A DNA stretch of 13,000 bases from Actinomycetes bacterium (GTDB lineage Bacteria > Actinomycetota > Coriobacteriia > Coriobacteriales > Eggerthellaceae): contig JAEZDJ010000072.1 in the NCBI GenBank assembly GCA_023429565.1, positions 1-13,000 on the forward strand, in the 5' to 3' direction. Below, piece by piece: positions 6,846 through 13,000 of this stretch. Each line of letters starts with the position of its first letter. The first letter of the stretch is position 1. A model generated the notes under the pieces. The model saw only the letters and a list, made by a program, of their open reading frames with translations. It did not search any database and had not been told where the DNA came from. A program made the position numbers and the translations under genes.

Positions 6846-7427
6846 TCAGCCTACTGTGTTCTTGATGAGCGCGCGTAGCTCGTCGATGCCGGTTCCCTTT
6901 TCGGCCGAGGTGGTCACGAGCGGCGTGTCGTCATCGAGGTGCAGCTGCTTTTTGAGCGCGGCGCGTTGCTTGAGCTGCTGCTGACGGCTCAGCTTGTCAG
7001 CCTTTGTGAGGGCGATGGCAAACGGCAGCCCCCGGTCGCGGAGATAGGCGATCATGTGCTCGTCGAGCGTTGAAGCGGGGTGGCGGATGTCGACGAGCGA
7101 CACTACCAGCGTGAAGGTTCTGTCCTGATCGAAGTAGCCGCCAATGAGCTCGTTCCAGCGGGACTTTTCAGCTTTCGACACCCGTGCGTATCCGTATCCG
7201 GGAAGATCCACGAACTTCGCGCCACCTGCATCGAAGAAGTTGATCGTCGCCGTCTTTCCGGGAGTCGAGGACACCTTTGCAAGGCTTTTGCGGTTGAACA
7301 GCTTGTTGAGAAGCGAAGACTTTCCCACGTTCGAGCGGCCTGCAAAGGACACTTCGGGAGCGGTTGAGGGGGGAAGCTGGGCGGAGGTTCCGTATGAGGC
7401 CTCAAACGTCACGTTATGAAAATCCAT
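6846..7427 (-). CDS. engB: Ribosome biogenesis GTP-binding protein EngB/YsxC (YihA)
   Basis: This TrmE-Era-EngA-family GTPase helps assemble the large (50S) ribosomal subunit and is essential in many bacteria. The 193-aa product has usual family length and all G motifs: G1 GRSNVGKS (30-37), the G2 region STPGKT (54-59), G3 DLPGYGYA (74-81), G4 TKAD (141-144) and G5 TSAEKG (173-178). The ATG at 7427 is preceded on the minus strand by AAAGGAG (7440-7434) with a 6-nt gap. It is a single-gene unit facing rpsB divergently and converging with the NlpC/P60 gene. A TATACT promoter candidate lies about 110 bp upstream. Sharing an intergenic region with rpsB suits a growth-linked ribosome gene. Confidence 0.97.
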   Translation of the reverse strand: MDFHNVTFEASYGTSAQLPPSTAPEVSFAGRSNVGKSSLLNKLFNRKSLAKVSSTPGKTATINFFDAGGAKFVDLPGYGYARVSKAEKSRWNELIGGYFDQDRTFTLVVSLVDIRHPASTLDEHMIAYLRDRGLPFAIALTKADKLSRQQQLKQRAALKKQLHLDDDTPLVTTSAEKGTGIDELRALIKNTVG

Positions 7428-7481
7428 GTCTTGCTCCTTTGCCTGCTGTCGCCTCTGCGTGTGTCGCGATCATTTTGGAGG

Positions 7482-7509
7482 TGACCGCCTTCCCGTGGTC
7501 CGGCGGTCA
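7482..7509 (-). promoter_or_regulatory. Perfect 8-bp inverted repeat in the engB leader
   Basis: TGACCGCC (7482-7489) and GGCGGTCA (7502-7509) are perfectly complementary, with a 12-nt spacer. They lie between the candidate engB promoter and its start. It could be an RNA hairpin or a protein-binding operator. On the minus strand, CCTCC follows at 7481-7477, which could pair with the GGAG of the engB ribosome site. Confidence 0.4.
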
Positions 7510-7538
7510 AACGCGCGCTTCGGGCGCGGCATCTGCGT

Positions 7539-7547
7539 AGTATAGCA
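7539..7547 (-). promoter_or_regulatory. Candidate extended -10 promoter for engB
   Basis: On the minus strand this reads TGCTATACT, a TGn element followed by TATACT (one base from TATAAT). No strong -35 is visible 17 bp upstream. Transcription would start near 7532 and give a leader of about 105 nt. Confidence 0.5.
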
Positions 7548-7734
7548 TCAGCGCTGCTCGGGAGGATCGCCGTCGCAGGGAGCCATAGGGAAGGACGACG
7601 CAAGGCCTGGCCGCATCCAGGGTGCCGTCCCGCTCTGCCCCTCCTTTTTGAACAGGGCCCCTCTCGTCGTTTCTGCCGATTCCGGCCGTGGCTCCAAGGC
7701 GGTGCCGCTGCGTTCATGCGGTCTCCATCTTTGC

Positions 7735-7763
7735 TTGTGCCAGCAGCTTCGTTCGTATATAAT
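7735..7763 (+). promoter_or_regulatory. rpsB promoter (sigma-70/SigA type)
   Basis: TTGTGC (7735-7740) and a perfect TATAAT (7758-7763) are separated by exactly 17 bp. The AT-rich -10 stands out in a GC-rich region. The expected start is near 7770, about 105 nt before rpsB. It probably drives rpsB-tsf. Confidence 0.75.
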
Positions 7764-7769
7764 CTCTTC

Positions 7770-7874
7770 GTTTATATTACACATGCTCGTGTGACTCGCG
7801 CCGCTAGTGGCCACCGAAAAAGGCTGCGGTTGTGGGGATGACCTCGGGCAGAGGACTAACGAATGGAGTAAATC
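7770..7874 (+). promoter_or_regulatory. Structured 5' leader of rpsB
   Basis: Two hairpins are visible in the presumed leader. TTACAC (7777-7782) pairs with GTGTGA (7789-7794). In the second, GCCGC (7800-7804) plus GGCC (7809-7812) pair with GGCT (7822-7825) plus GCGGT (7826-7830), leaving a 5' TAGT bulge and an A-rich loop. The ribosome site is GGAG (7865-7868), six bases from ATG 7875. It lies inside a minimal frame ATG-GAG-TAA (7863-7871). Ribosomal protein leaders often bind their own product; autoregulation by S2 here is inference. Confidence 0.4.
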
Positions 7875-8678
7875 ATGGCGAAAGTCAACATTAAAGCGCT
7901 GCTCGATGCGGGCAGCCACTTCGGGCATCAGACGCGCCGCTGGAACCCCAAGATGAAACCGTACATCTTCGGCAGCCGCGGAGACATCTACATCATCGAT
8001 CTCAAGCAGACGCTCGTGGGCCTCGATCAGGCATACACGTTTGTCTCGGAGATTGCGCGCAAAGGCGGCACCGTGCTGTTCGCTGGCACGAAGAAGCAGG
8101 CTCAGGAAGCCGTTGCCGATGCCGCGAATCGTTGCGGAATGCCTTACGTGAACGCTCGCTGGCTCGGTGGCATGCTGACGAACTTCGTCACCATCCGCTC
8201 TCGCGTGACGCGCATGGAGGAGCTTGAGGCCATGGAGGCTGATGGCCGCATGGAGCTCCTTCCGAAGAAAGAGCAGATTCTGCTGCGCAAGGAACTTGGC
8301 AAGCTGCAGACGAACCTCAACGGCATCCGCAACATGAAGCGCGTGCCCGACGCCGTGTTCGTCATTGACACCAATCGTGAGACCATCGCCATCCACGAAG
8401 CTCGTCGTCTGAACATCCCCGTTGTGGGAACGCTGGACACGAACTGCGATCCCGATGATGTCGATTACGGCATCCCGGCAAACGACGACGCCATTCGTTC
8501 CGTTCGTCTCTTGGCAGACTTTATCGCCGATGCCGTCATCGCTGGCGTTGGAGTTCCTGTCACGGCTGCTGAGATGGCCGGCAAGACGGAGGAGGCCGCT
8601 GTCGTCGAGGTTGAGGTTGAGGCTCCGGTTGCATCTCCTGTCGAAGAGGTCGTCGTCGAGACCCCTGCTGCAAACTAG
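7875..8678 (+). CDS. rpsB: 30S ribosomal protein S2
   Basis: S2 is a small-subunit ribosomal protein that joins late in assembly and contacts S1. The 267-aa product begins MAKVNIKALLDAGSHFGHQ and shows the S2 signatures. These are GSHFGHQTRRWNPKMKPYIFG near residues 13-33 (written here with its key residues H15, G17, H18, R21, W23), RWLGGMLTN, and PDAVFVIDTN followed by EARRLNIPVVGTLDTNCDP. The last 35 or so residues are a Glu/Val/Ala-rich acidic tail typical of actinobacterial S2. ATG 7875 has GGAG six bases upstream. It is the first gene of an rpsB-tsf unit behind a near-consensus promoter. Confidence 0.99.
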   Translation: MAKVNIKALLDAGSHFGHQTRRWNPKMKPYIFGSRGDIYIIDLKQTLVGLDQAYTFVSEIARKGGTVLFAGTKKQAQEAVADAANRCGMPYVNARWLGGMLTNFVTIRSRVTRMEELEAMEADGRMELLPKKEQILLRKELGKLQTNLNGIRNMKRVPDAVFVIDTNRETIAIHEARRLNIPVVGTLDTNCDPDDVDYGIPANDDAIRSVRLLADFIADAVIAGVGVPVTAAEMAGKTEEAAVVEVEVEAPVASPVEEVVVETPAAN

Positions 8679-8693
8679 CAGATGCGCAAGAAC

Positions 8694-8714
8694 CTGCCGT
8701 AAGCTGTCCGGCAG
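8694..8714 (+). terminator. Hairpin in the rpsB-tsf gap (possible attenuator)
   Basis: CTGCCG (8694-8699) pairs perfectly with CGGCAG (8709-8714) around a 9-nt loop, followed by ATTTG. It lies in the 101-bp gap between rpsB and tsf. The T-run is weak, so partial termination that lowers tsf relative to rpsB is plausible but unproven. Confidence 0.4.
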
Positions 8715-8779
8715 ATTTGAATGAGGTATTCGCCCACCGCCTGCGCGGATCCTGGGCGTACGAGAGAAAGGAACACCCC

Positions 8780-9637
8780 ATGGCTGTATCCGCTTCCATG
8801 GTCAAAGAGCTCCGTGAAATGACCGGTGCCGGCATGATGGAGTGCAAGAAGGCACTTGTCGAGGTCGAGGGCGACGTCGACAAGGCTGTCGACGTTCTGC
8901 GCACACGTGGTTTGGCTGCCGTGGCCAAGAAGGCCGGGCGTGCCACGAACGAGGGCACGGTTGTGGCACTCGTTTCCGACGACGCCAAGACTGGCGTGTT
9001 GGTTGAGCTGAACTGCGAGACCGACTTTGTCGGCATGAACGACAAATTCAAGGCATATGCCGAAAAGATCGCCAAGGCCGCCATGGCTGCCAAGCCTGCT
9101 GACTTGGAGGCCCTCAAAGCCGTTGACGCCGAAGGCGAGACTGTCGAAGAAGTTGTGACCGACGCCATTCACACGCTGGGCGAGAACATTCAGGTTTCGC
9201 GCTTTGCGGTTGTGGAGGGCGAAGCCGTCACCTCGTACATTCATGGCGGCGGAAAGATCGGCGTGCTTGTCCGATTTGACGTGGACGGAATCGATCCGAC
9301 CTCGCCTGAGTTTGTCCAGTATGGCCGCGACGTGGCCATGCAGGTTGCTGCCATCGCTCCCGTTTCCGCAACGCGTGAGTCGGTCGATCCGGCCATCGCC
9401 GAGCATGAGAAGGCCATCTATATTGCCCAGGCTGCTGAGTCGGGCAAGCCCGAGGCCATTCAGGAGAAGATGGCGGTTGGTCGACTGGAGAAGTTCTTCA
9501 AGGAGAACTGCCTTGCTGAGCAGGATTTTGTCAAGAACTCAGAGCAGACCGTGAGCGATTACACGGCGGATGTGGCCAAGGCATTGGGCGGTTCCATCAA
9601 GATCGTGGACTTCAAGCGCTTCGTGCTGGGCGAATAA
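8780..9637 (+). CDS. tsf: Translation elongation factor Ts (EF-Ts)
   Basis: EF-Ts recharges EF-Tu by releasing GDP. The 285-aa product has the N-terminal UBA-like domain with LREMTGAGMMECKKAL (11-26), the conserved LNCETDFV segment (77-84) that contacts EF-Tu, and a full dimerisation region ending VDFKRFVLGE. ATG 8780 has AAAGGA (8767-8772) seven bases upstream and starts the canonical MAVSASMVKELR N-terminus. The open frame extends 21 codons upstream, but that part is unlike the family. It follows rpsB by 101 bp, the classical rpsB-tsf order. The usual next genes pyrH and frr are not here. Confidence 0.99.
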   Translation: MAVSASMVKELREMTGAGMMECKKALVEVEGDVDKAVDVLRTRGLAAVAKKAGRATNEGTVVALVSDDAKTGVLVELNCETDFVGMNDKFKAYAEKIAKAAMAAKPADLEALKAVDAEGETVEEVVTDAIHTLGENIQVSRFAVVEGEAVTSYIHGGGKIGVLVRFDVDGIDPTSPEFVQYGRDVAMQVAAIAPVSATRESVDPAIAEHEKAIYIAQAAESGKPEAIQEKMAVGRLEKFFKENCLAEQDFVKNSEQTVSDYTADVAKALGGSIKIVDFKRFVLGE

Positions 9638-9642
9638 TTTCA

Positions 9643-9663
9643 CCTGCGACCTAAGGTTGCAGG
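9643..9663 (+). terminator. Compact hairpin directly after tsf
   Basis: CCTGCGACC (9643-9651) and GGTTGCAGG (9655-9663) pair over 9 bp with one G-T wobble and a TAA loop, six bases after the tsf stop. It is followed by a C/T/G mix rather than a T-run. It could be a 3'-end stabiliser or part of a double terminator with the next hairpin. Confidence 0.45.
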
Positions 9664-9677
9664 CCCTCTGTGTGGTC

Positions 9678-9760
9678 AAAGACCTCCGGTTGGGCGCAGA
9701 TCGAACCCTGAGCCTCGTGTGGGCGGCAGGAATTCGAGAGGCACCGGCCGGGGGTCTTTT
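9678..9760 (+). terminator. Long stem with T-run, likely terminator of rpsB-tsf
   Basis: Bases 9678-9693 pair with 9744-9759 over 16 continuous positions, including three G-T wobbles. The stem starts AAAGACC and ends GGTCTTTT. The 50-nt loop contains a further 5-bp stem, GCCTC (9712-9716) with GAGGC (9738-9742). The A-run/T-run ends fit an intrinsic terminator, but the large branched loop is unusual and could instead be a structured RNA. Confidence 0.5.
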
Positions 9761-9800
9761 GACGGGTTGGACTTTTCTCGACCGCATGAGGGCTGTCTGG

Positions 9801-9832
9801 CGCCAGGGGGAATGCCCTCCGTCTGCCTGGCG
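9801..9832 (+). other. Inverted repeat in the tsf-murA gap
   Basis: CGCCAGG (9801-9807) pairs perfectly with CCTGGCG (9826-9832), and an inner GGG/CCC is possible. GGATTCTTTC follows. The first arm also belongs to a 10-bp palindrome CTGGCGCCAG (9797-9806). It could be a second weak terminator or a DNA-binding site. Confidence 0.4.
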
Positions 9833-9923
9833 GGATTCTTTCGGGCCCTTGCGTCTCTTCCTCGGACGCCTGAGGCGTTCTGCTTTCGTTGTGAAGGGGC
9901 GAGCGCTCGTGTCTCTCCCTTCT

Positions 9924-9929
9924 TATAAT
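9924..9929 (+). promoter_or_regulatory. Candidate -10 box for murA
   Basis: A perfect TATAAT lies 103 bp before murA in GC-rich surroundings. No recognisable -35 hexamer lies 16-18 bp upstream; TTGTGA at 9889-9894 is too far. A promoter after the presumed tsf terminator is expected, so this is the best candidate. Confidence 0.45.
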
Positions 9930-10031
9930 GACATCGAGAGGGAGAAGTTGCTCTACGGATGTCCGAAGGCGGTATGGGTGTCATCGCTCTGTTCTGGCTG
10001 CGCCTCTCTGTTGAATGAAAAGGATAGATGC

Positions 10032-11321
10032 ATGTCTGAAGAAATCATCATTGTGCAGGGCAACGGCGTTCTTGCGGGGGAGGTTGCCGTTTCCGGTGCG
10101 AAGAATTCGGCACTCAAGCTCATGGCGGCGTCTCTGCTGGGATGCGGAACCACGACGATTCATAACGTTCCCCTCATCTCCGATATAGATATCATGGCGC
10201 AGGTCCTGAAGCGTTTGGGGGCGCGGCTCGAGCGCAGGGGTCACACCCTCGTCATCGACACGGCTGTTGTCGACCGATGCGAGACGCCTTATGAGCTGGT
10301 CTCCAAGATGCGCGCGAGCATTTCAGTTCTCGGGCCCCTTATCGGGCGGTTTGGCCATGCGCGCGTCGCCATGCCCGGCGGATGCCAGATAGGGGCACGT
10401 AAGATCGACATGCACCTGGTGGGCCTTGAGGCTCTCGGCGTGCGATTTTCCGTGCAGCATGGTTTCCTGGAGGCTTCGACGCCCGAAGGGCTCAGGGGCT
10501 CCCATGTGGCGCTGGACTTCCCAAGCGTTGGCGCAACCGAGAATCTCCTCATGGCATCTGTCGTTGCCGAGGGCTTCACCACCATTGAAAACGCTGCCCG
10601 CGAGCCAGAGATCGTTGACCTTGTGAACATGCTCGTTTCCATGGGCGCGCGCATAAGCGGCGGTGGCTCGTCCTTCCTTGAGGTGGAAGGCGTCCCGAGC
10701 GACTCGCTGCATCCCTGCGAACACACCACCGTCGGCGACCGCATCGAGGCGGGCACGTTCCTTGTCGGCGGCGCCTTGACTGGCGGGCCGGTGACCGTGC
10801 GTGGGATTGACCCGTCGTACCTGCGGATGGCCCTCATGAAGCTGACCGCCATGGGCTGCGATGTCCAATCGGGCGATGACTGGATCACGGTCTCTCGCGT
10901 TGCGCCTCTCGTTCCCATCGACATTCAGACCTTGCCCCATCCTGGGTTTCCGACCGATTTGCAGGCACAGTTCATGTTGCTTGCGGCATTGGCCCAAGGC
11001 AGTTCGGTCGTGACCGAGAACGTCTTTGAGAATCGTTTCATGTTCGCAAGTGAGCTCATTCGCATGGGTGCCGACATTACCATCGATGACCACCACGCCC
11101 TCGTCCGGGGCGTGGGCAGCCTGCAGGGCGCTCCCGTCTCCTCAACCGACCTTCGTGCCGGTGCGGCGCTTGTCTTGGCGGGCGTGGCGGCCGACGGCGA
11201 AACGCGCGTGCATAACATCGGCCATATCGACCGTGGCTATGAGGACTATGTGGGCAAGTTGTCCTCCCTGGGCGTCAGCGCCAGAAGAGCGGTGGTCGAA
11301 GACCCGCCGCCGGCGTGCTGA
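10032..11321 (+). CDS. murA: UDP-N-acetylglucosamine 1-carboxyvinyltransferase (MurA)
   Basis: MurA transfers enolpyruvate from PEP to UDP-GlcNAc, the first committed step of peptidoglycan precursor synthesis in the cytoplasm. The 429-aa product is near the family length of about 420. It has SGAKNSALKL with K24/N25, the active-site loop GGCQIGARKIDMH with catalytic C118, HPGFPTDLQAQF with the base D309, DLRAGAALVLAG with R375, and HIDRGYED with R401. The loop has Lys where RPxDLH usually has Pro. ATG 10032 has AAGGA (10020-10024) seven bases upstream and gives the normal N-terminus. An LCP protein gene follows 14 bp later, so wall precursor synthesis and wall polymer attachment may be co-expressed. 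Confidence 0.98.
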   Translation: MSEEIIIVQGNGVLAGEVAVSGAKNSALKLMAASLLGCGTTTIHNVPLISDIDIMAQVLKRLGARLERRGHTLVIDTAVVDRCETPYELVSKMRASISVLGPLIGRFGHARVAMPGGCQIGARKIDMHLVGLEALGVRFSVQHGFLEASTPEGLRGSHVALDFPSVGATENLLMASVVAEGFTTIENAAREPEIVDLVNMLVSMGARISGGGSSFLEVEGVPSDSLHPCEHTTVGDRIEAGTFLVGGALTGGPVTVRGIDPSYLRMALMKLTAMGCDVQSGDDWITVSRVAPLVPIDIQTLPHPGFPTDLQAQFMLLAALAQGSSVVTENVFENRFMFASELIRMGADITIDDHHALVRGVGSLQGAPVSSTDLRAGAALVLAGVAADGETRVHNIGHIDRGYEDYVGKLSSLGVSARRAVVEDPPPAC

Positions 11322-11335
11322 GGCGAGGCAAAAAG

Positions 11336-12841
11336 ATGTTCAAACGGCGGAAGGGATTCAGTTCCTCCCAACTTAAACTCACGTCTGCCCGCATGCATTC
11401 GGCAACCTATGGCACCCATGTCCCCAAGCGGGGACGCACCTCGTCGGGCCACATGAACGCCGACTCGGTCGGGTTTTCAAACATGCGGAAAAACAAGCGC
11501 GCCGCCCGGGGCACCGTCGACACCTTGCTGCCGTCGACGGCGACGCGCGAGAGCTCGTCTGAGTATTCGCGCCGGGTTGGGCGTCGGGAGTTCACGCAGG
11601 AGATACAGCGCCGAGCTCGCGTTCGCCGCGTCGTTGCTCTTGCTGTCTGCATTCTTGCGGCAATAGCCGTTGCGGTTGGCGTGGGGCTGGCGGTGTTCAC
11701 GGGTTCGCTCAATGCGAAGATTGGCCTCGTCGATTCCAACGTTCAAGGGTCTCTGGTCACGCCTTCGCAGGATGCTCAGGCATTCTACACGGTGGTTGCC
11801 GCCGATCTCGATGCCGGGGGGAGTGCCTCCTCCCTGGGCGACGGTCCTGACGCCATCATGCTTGTCCGCGTCGACGAGGCTGCGCGTGCCGTGTCGGCGG
11901 TCTCGATCCCGGCGAACCTCAGCGTCACGCTTTCGGATGGCAAAGCCCATCAGTTGCGCGAGGCTGAGGCCATGGGCGGGGACGCGGCGCTCGTCTCGGC
12001 TGTGGCAAGCTTTGCCGGAGTCGACATAGCTCATTTCGTGAAGCTTGATGCCGCCGGCATCACCGCACTTGTCGATGGGTTGGGCGGCGTGGAGGTCACG
12101 GTTTCCGAAGAGGTGGATGATCCTGCTGCGGGAGACGTGTATCTTGAGGCGGGAACGCAGACCCTCGACGGAAAGAGTGCCCTCACGCTGCTGCGCGCCA
12201 GCAATTTCAAAGGCGGGCTGGACACTCAGGCTGCCAACCAGGAATCGCTTCTCGTCGGGGTGTCGCTTCGCTTGCTGGGTCAGAACACGCCGGACTTTTT
12301 GTCGAGGCTTGACTCGCTGGGCAGCACGTTTGAGACGGACATGTCCGTGTCTGACGCGTCATCGCTCGCTGACGGGATGCGGGGTATCGACGGGGCGGAT
12401 GTCGCGGGAGCATTGGTCCCCGGATATGAGACGACACGCGATGGGACAGCGTACTACGTCGCTTCGAGCGATGCCTGGAGCGCCATGATGCAGCGCATGA
12501 AGGCGGGGGAAAGCTCCCTGGCTTCGACCACGGAGGTCGCGACGGTCGATCCGGGCAGTTTCACCATCACGGTTCGCAATGGCGCTGCAATTGACGGCGG
12601 AGCCAGCCAAATGGCCGAGTCGCTGAGAAACCAGGGATTCAACGTGGCCGACGTGGGCAACACCGACACGGCGGTTTATTCCGAGACGCTGGTCGTGTAC
12701 AACGACGATCGGTTCGAGGGGGCTGCCCAGACGGTGGTCGATGCGTTGGGGTCGGGTCGCACGGTTGCGGGAGCTGGGTATTACACCTTCAGCACCGACG
12801 TCCTTGTCGTGCTCGGGAAGGATTGGGCCCCGGTGGTCTAG
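11336..12841 (+). CDS. LCP (LytR-CpsA-Psr) family membrane protein with LytR_C domain
   Basis: LCP proteins transfer lipid-linked glycopolymers onto peptidoglycan. The 501-aa product has a long basic cytoplasmic tail (1-98), one transmembrane helix (about 99-121), an LCP domain (about 165-315) and a C-terminal LytR_C domain (about 407-498, TITVRNGAAIDGGASQMA to VLVVLGKDW). The LCP fold is seen in PDAIMLVRVD (D172), KLDAAGITALVDGLGGVEVTV and GTQTLDGKSALTLLRAS (R287). The catalytic pattern is degraded: SIPRD reads SIPAN (190-194), and the D..R..RQ motif reads DTQAANQE (296-303). It may therefore bind rather than transfer. ATG 11336 has GCGAGG seven bases upstream; an in-frame GTG at 11315 overlaps murA and is less likely. 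Probably co-transcribed with murA. Confidence 0.88.
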   Translation: MFKRRKGFSSSQLKLTSARMHSATYGTHVPKRGRTSSGHMNADSVGFSNMRKNKRAARGTVDTLLPSTATRESSSEYSRRVGRREFTQEIQRRARVRRVVALAVCILAAIAVAVGVGLAVFTGSLNAKIGLVDSNVQGSLVTPSQDAQAFYTVVAADLDAGGSASSLGDGPDAIMLVRVDEAARAVSAVSIPANLSVTLSDGKAHQLREAEAMGGDAALVSAVASFAGVDIAHFVKLDAAGITALVDGLGGVEVTVSEEVDDPAAGDVYLEAGTQTLDGKSALTLLRASNFKGGLDTQAANQESLLVGVSLRLLGQNTPDFLSRLDSLGSTFETDMSVSDASSLADGMRGIDGADVAGALVPGYETTRDGTAYYVASSDAWSAMMQRMKAGESSLASTTEVATVDPGSFTITVRNGAAIDGGASQMAESLRNQGFNVADVGNTDTAVYSETLVVYNDDRFEGAAQTVVDALGSGRTVAGAGYYTFSTDVLVVLGKDWAPVV

Positions 12842-13000
12842 CGGCTTGCTTGAGGGAATTTTTGGACGGCGGTCTGGGGGGTGTTCCTATAGTTTTGTCA
12901 AGTAGGCCTTGTGATTGTCTCGGCCGTCGTGGAACGGCTTTGGGGCGCGCGGGACTGCGGCCGCCTTGCGAACCGGCGAGCCTCGAACCTCCGGCTTGAG
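12842..13000. other. Non-coding end of window
   Basis: No gene is supported in these 159 bp. A T5 run lies at 12859-12863 without a good hairpin before it. GCCGT (12923-12927) pairs with ACGGC (12934-12938) and is followed by TTT, a weak terminator candidate. The minus strand carries a TTGACA hexamer (12901-12896) without a matching -10 at the right distance. Confidence 0.5.

Larger units (their letters stand above)
7428..7874. other. Divergent intergenic region engB / rpsB (447 bp)
   Basis: This gap holds a minus-strand promoter candidate and inverted-repeat leader for engB, and a near-consensus plus-strand promoter and structured leader for rpsB. Between about 7548 and 7734 I see only short imperfect hairpins, such as CCTGG 7606-7610 with CCAGG 7617-7621. 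There is no convincing gene. Frames that cross it on the minus strand continue antisense through rpsB and look like shadows. Confidence 0.7.
9638..10031 (+). other. Structured intergenic region tsf / murA (394 bp)
   Basis: No convincing gene is seen. The gap contains several hairpins: 9643-9663, 9678-9759, 9801-9832 and GACGCC/GGCGTT at 9865-9879. A TATAAT box lies at 9924-9929. Open frames on both strands here lack ribosome sites and family features. The murA frame runs open back to 9570 but overlaps tsf and is not MurA-like before 10032. Confidence 0.7.

Noticed and set aside
7638..7649. Strong Shine-Dalgarno-like AAAAAGGAGGGG on the minus strand
   Set aside because: No start codon with a plausible frame follows at a normal distance, so it is probably chance.
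7548..8396. 282-codon minus-strand open frame over the rpsB 5' half
   Set aside because: It is antisense to a certain rpsB and low in family-like features. Long shadow frames are expected at this GC content.
8675..9406. 243-codon minus-strand open frame over tsf
   Set aside because: It is an antisense shadow of tsf with no ribosome site or recognisable domain.
9676..9984. Small open frames on both strands in the tsf-murA gap (minus 9676-9984, plus 9719-9928)
   Set aside because: Composition is Arg/Pro/Ser-rich as in GC-rich non-coding DNA. There are no good ribosome sites, and they overlap predicted hairpins.
9570..10031. Open extension of the murA frame upstream, which would give a 583-aa protein
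   Set aside because: It overlaps tsf and has no MurA similarity. A good ribosome site and the canonical MurA N-terminus are at 10032.
12888..12901. TTGACA on the minus strand and TATAGT on the plus strand as promoter parts or a mobile-element end
   Set aside because: No partner hexamer lies at 16-18 bp on either strand, and no terminal repeat copy is seen in the window.
12940..13000. TTCGAGG-like tRNA T-loop on the minus strand at the window end
   Set aside because: The flanking bases do not form the required 5-bp T stem, and no acceptor or anticodon arm is found.
1..13000. Mobile elements, phage genes, CRISPR arrays or defence systems
   Set aside because: No transposase, integrase, direct-repeat array or defence-type protein was seen; all genes are housekeeping or cell-wall types.

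Overview
The window is ordinary chromosomal housekeeping DNA from a high-GC bacterium. It most likely comes from Actinomycetota, class Coriobacteriia (Eggerthella/Slackia-like). I infer this from the gene families, the GC-rich codon use, the Rho with a long low-complexity N-terminal part, and the CwlO/PcsB-like and LCP wall proteins. The genus is not provable from sequence alone. I see no phage, insertion sequence, integrase, CRISPR array, tRNA or rRNA gene. Ten coding regions are supported, one of them partial.

Left block (1-5468, + strand): the tail of a transaldolase/fructose-6-phosphate aldolase gene overlaps rho by ATGA. Then come a SppA-type membrane peptidase, a methionyl-tRNA-synthetase-family protein that overlaps sppA by 26 bp, and RNase HI. 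Overlaps and short gaps suggest one transcription unit. A 14-bp-stem hairpin spans the stop codon of the synthetase-like gene.

Middle block (5469-7874): a secreted coiled-coil NlpC/P60 cell-wall hydrolase with its own candidate promoter converges on the ribosome-assembly GTPase gene engB/ysxC (- strand). engB and rpsB are divergent, and the 447-bp gap between them holds a promoter for each. The rpsB promoter is near consensus and is followed by a structured leader of about 100 nt.

Right block (7875-13000, + strand): rpsB-tsf (ribosomal protein S2 and EF-Ts) is followed by a 394-bp gap rich in hairpins. These include a 16-bp stem ending in a T-run that I read as the tsf terminator. Then come a candidate murA promoter, murA (first committed step of peptidoglycan synthesis) and an LCP/LytR-type membrane protein 14 bp downstream. 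The murA-LCP pair links peptidoglycan precursor synthesis with attachment of wall polymers. pyrH and frr, which often follow tsf, are absent.

I do not see a clear new system. The most unusual points are: (1) a Rho with an asparagine-rich, prion-like N-terminal region; (2) a MetRS-family protein with a normal HIGH box but degraded KMSKS and methionine-site motifs plus an insertion; (3) an LCP protein lacking the usual catalytic arginines; (4) the structured non-coding gaps in front of murA and rpsB.
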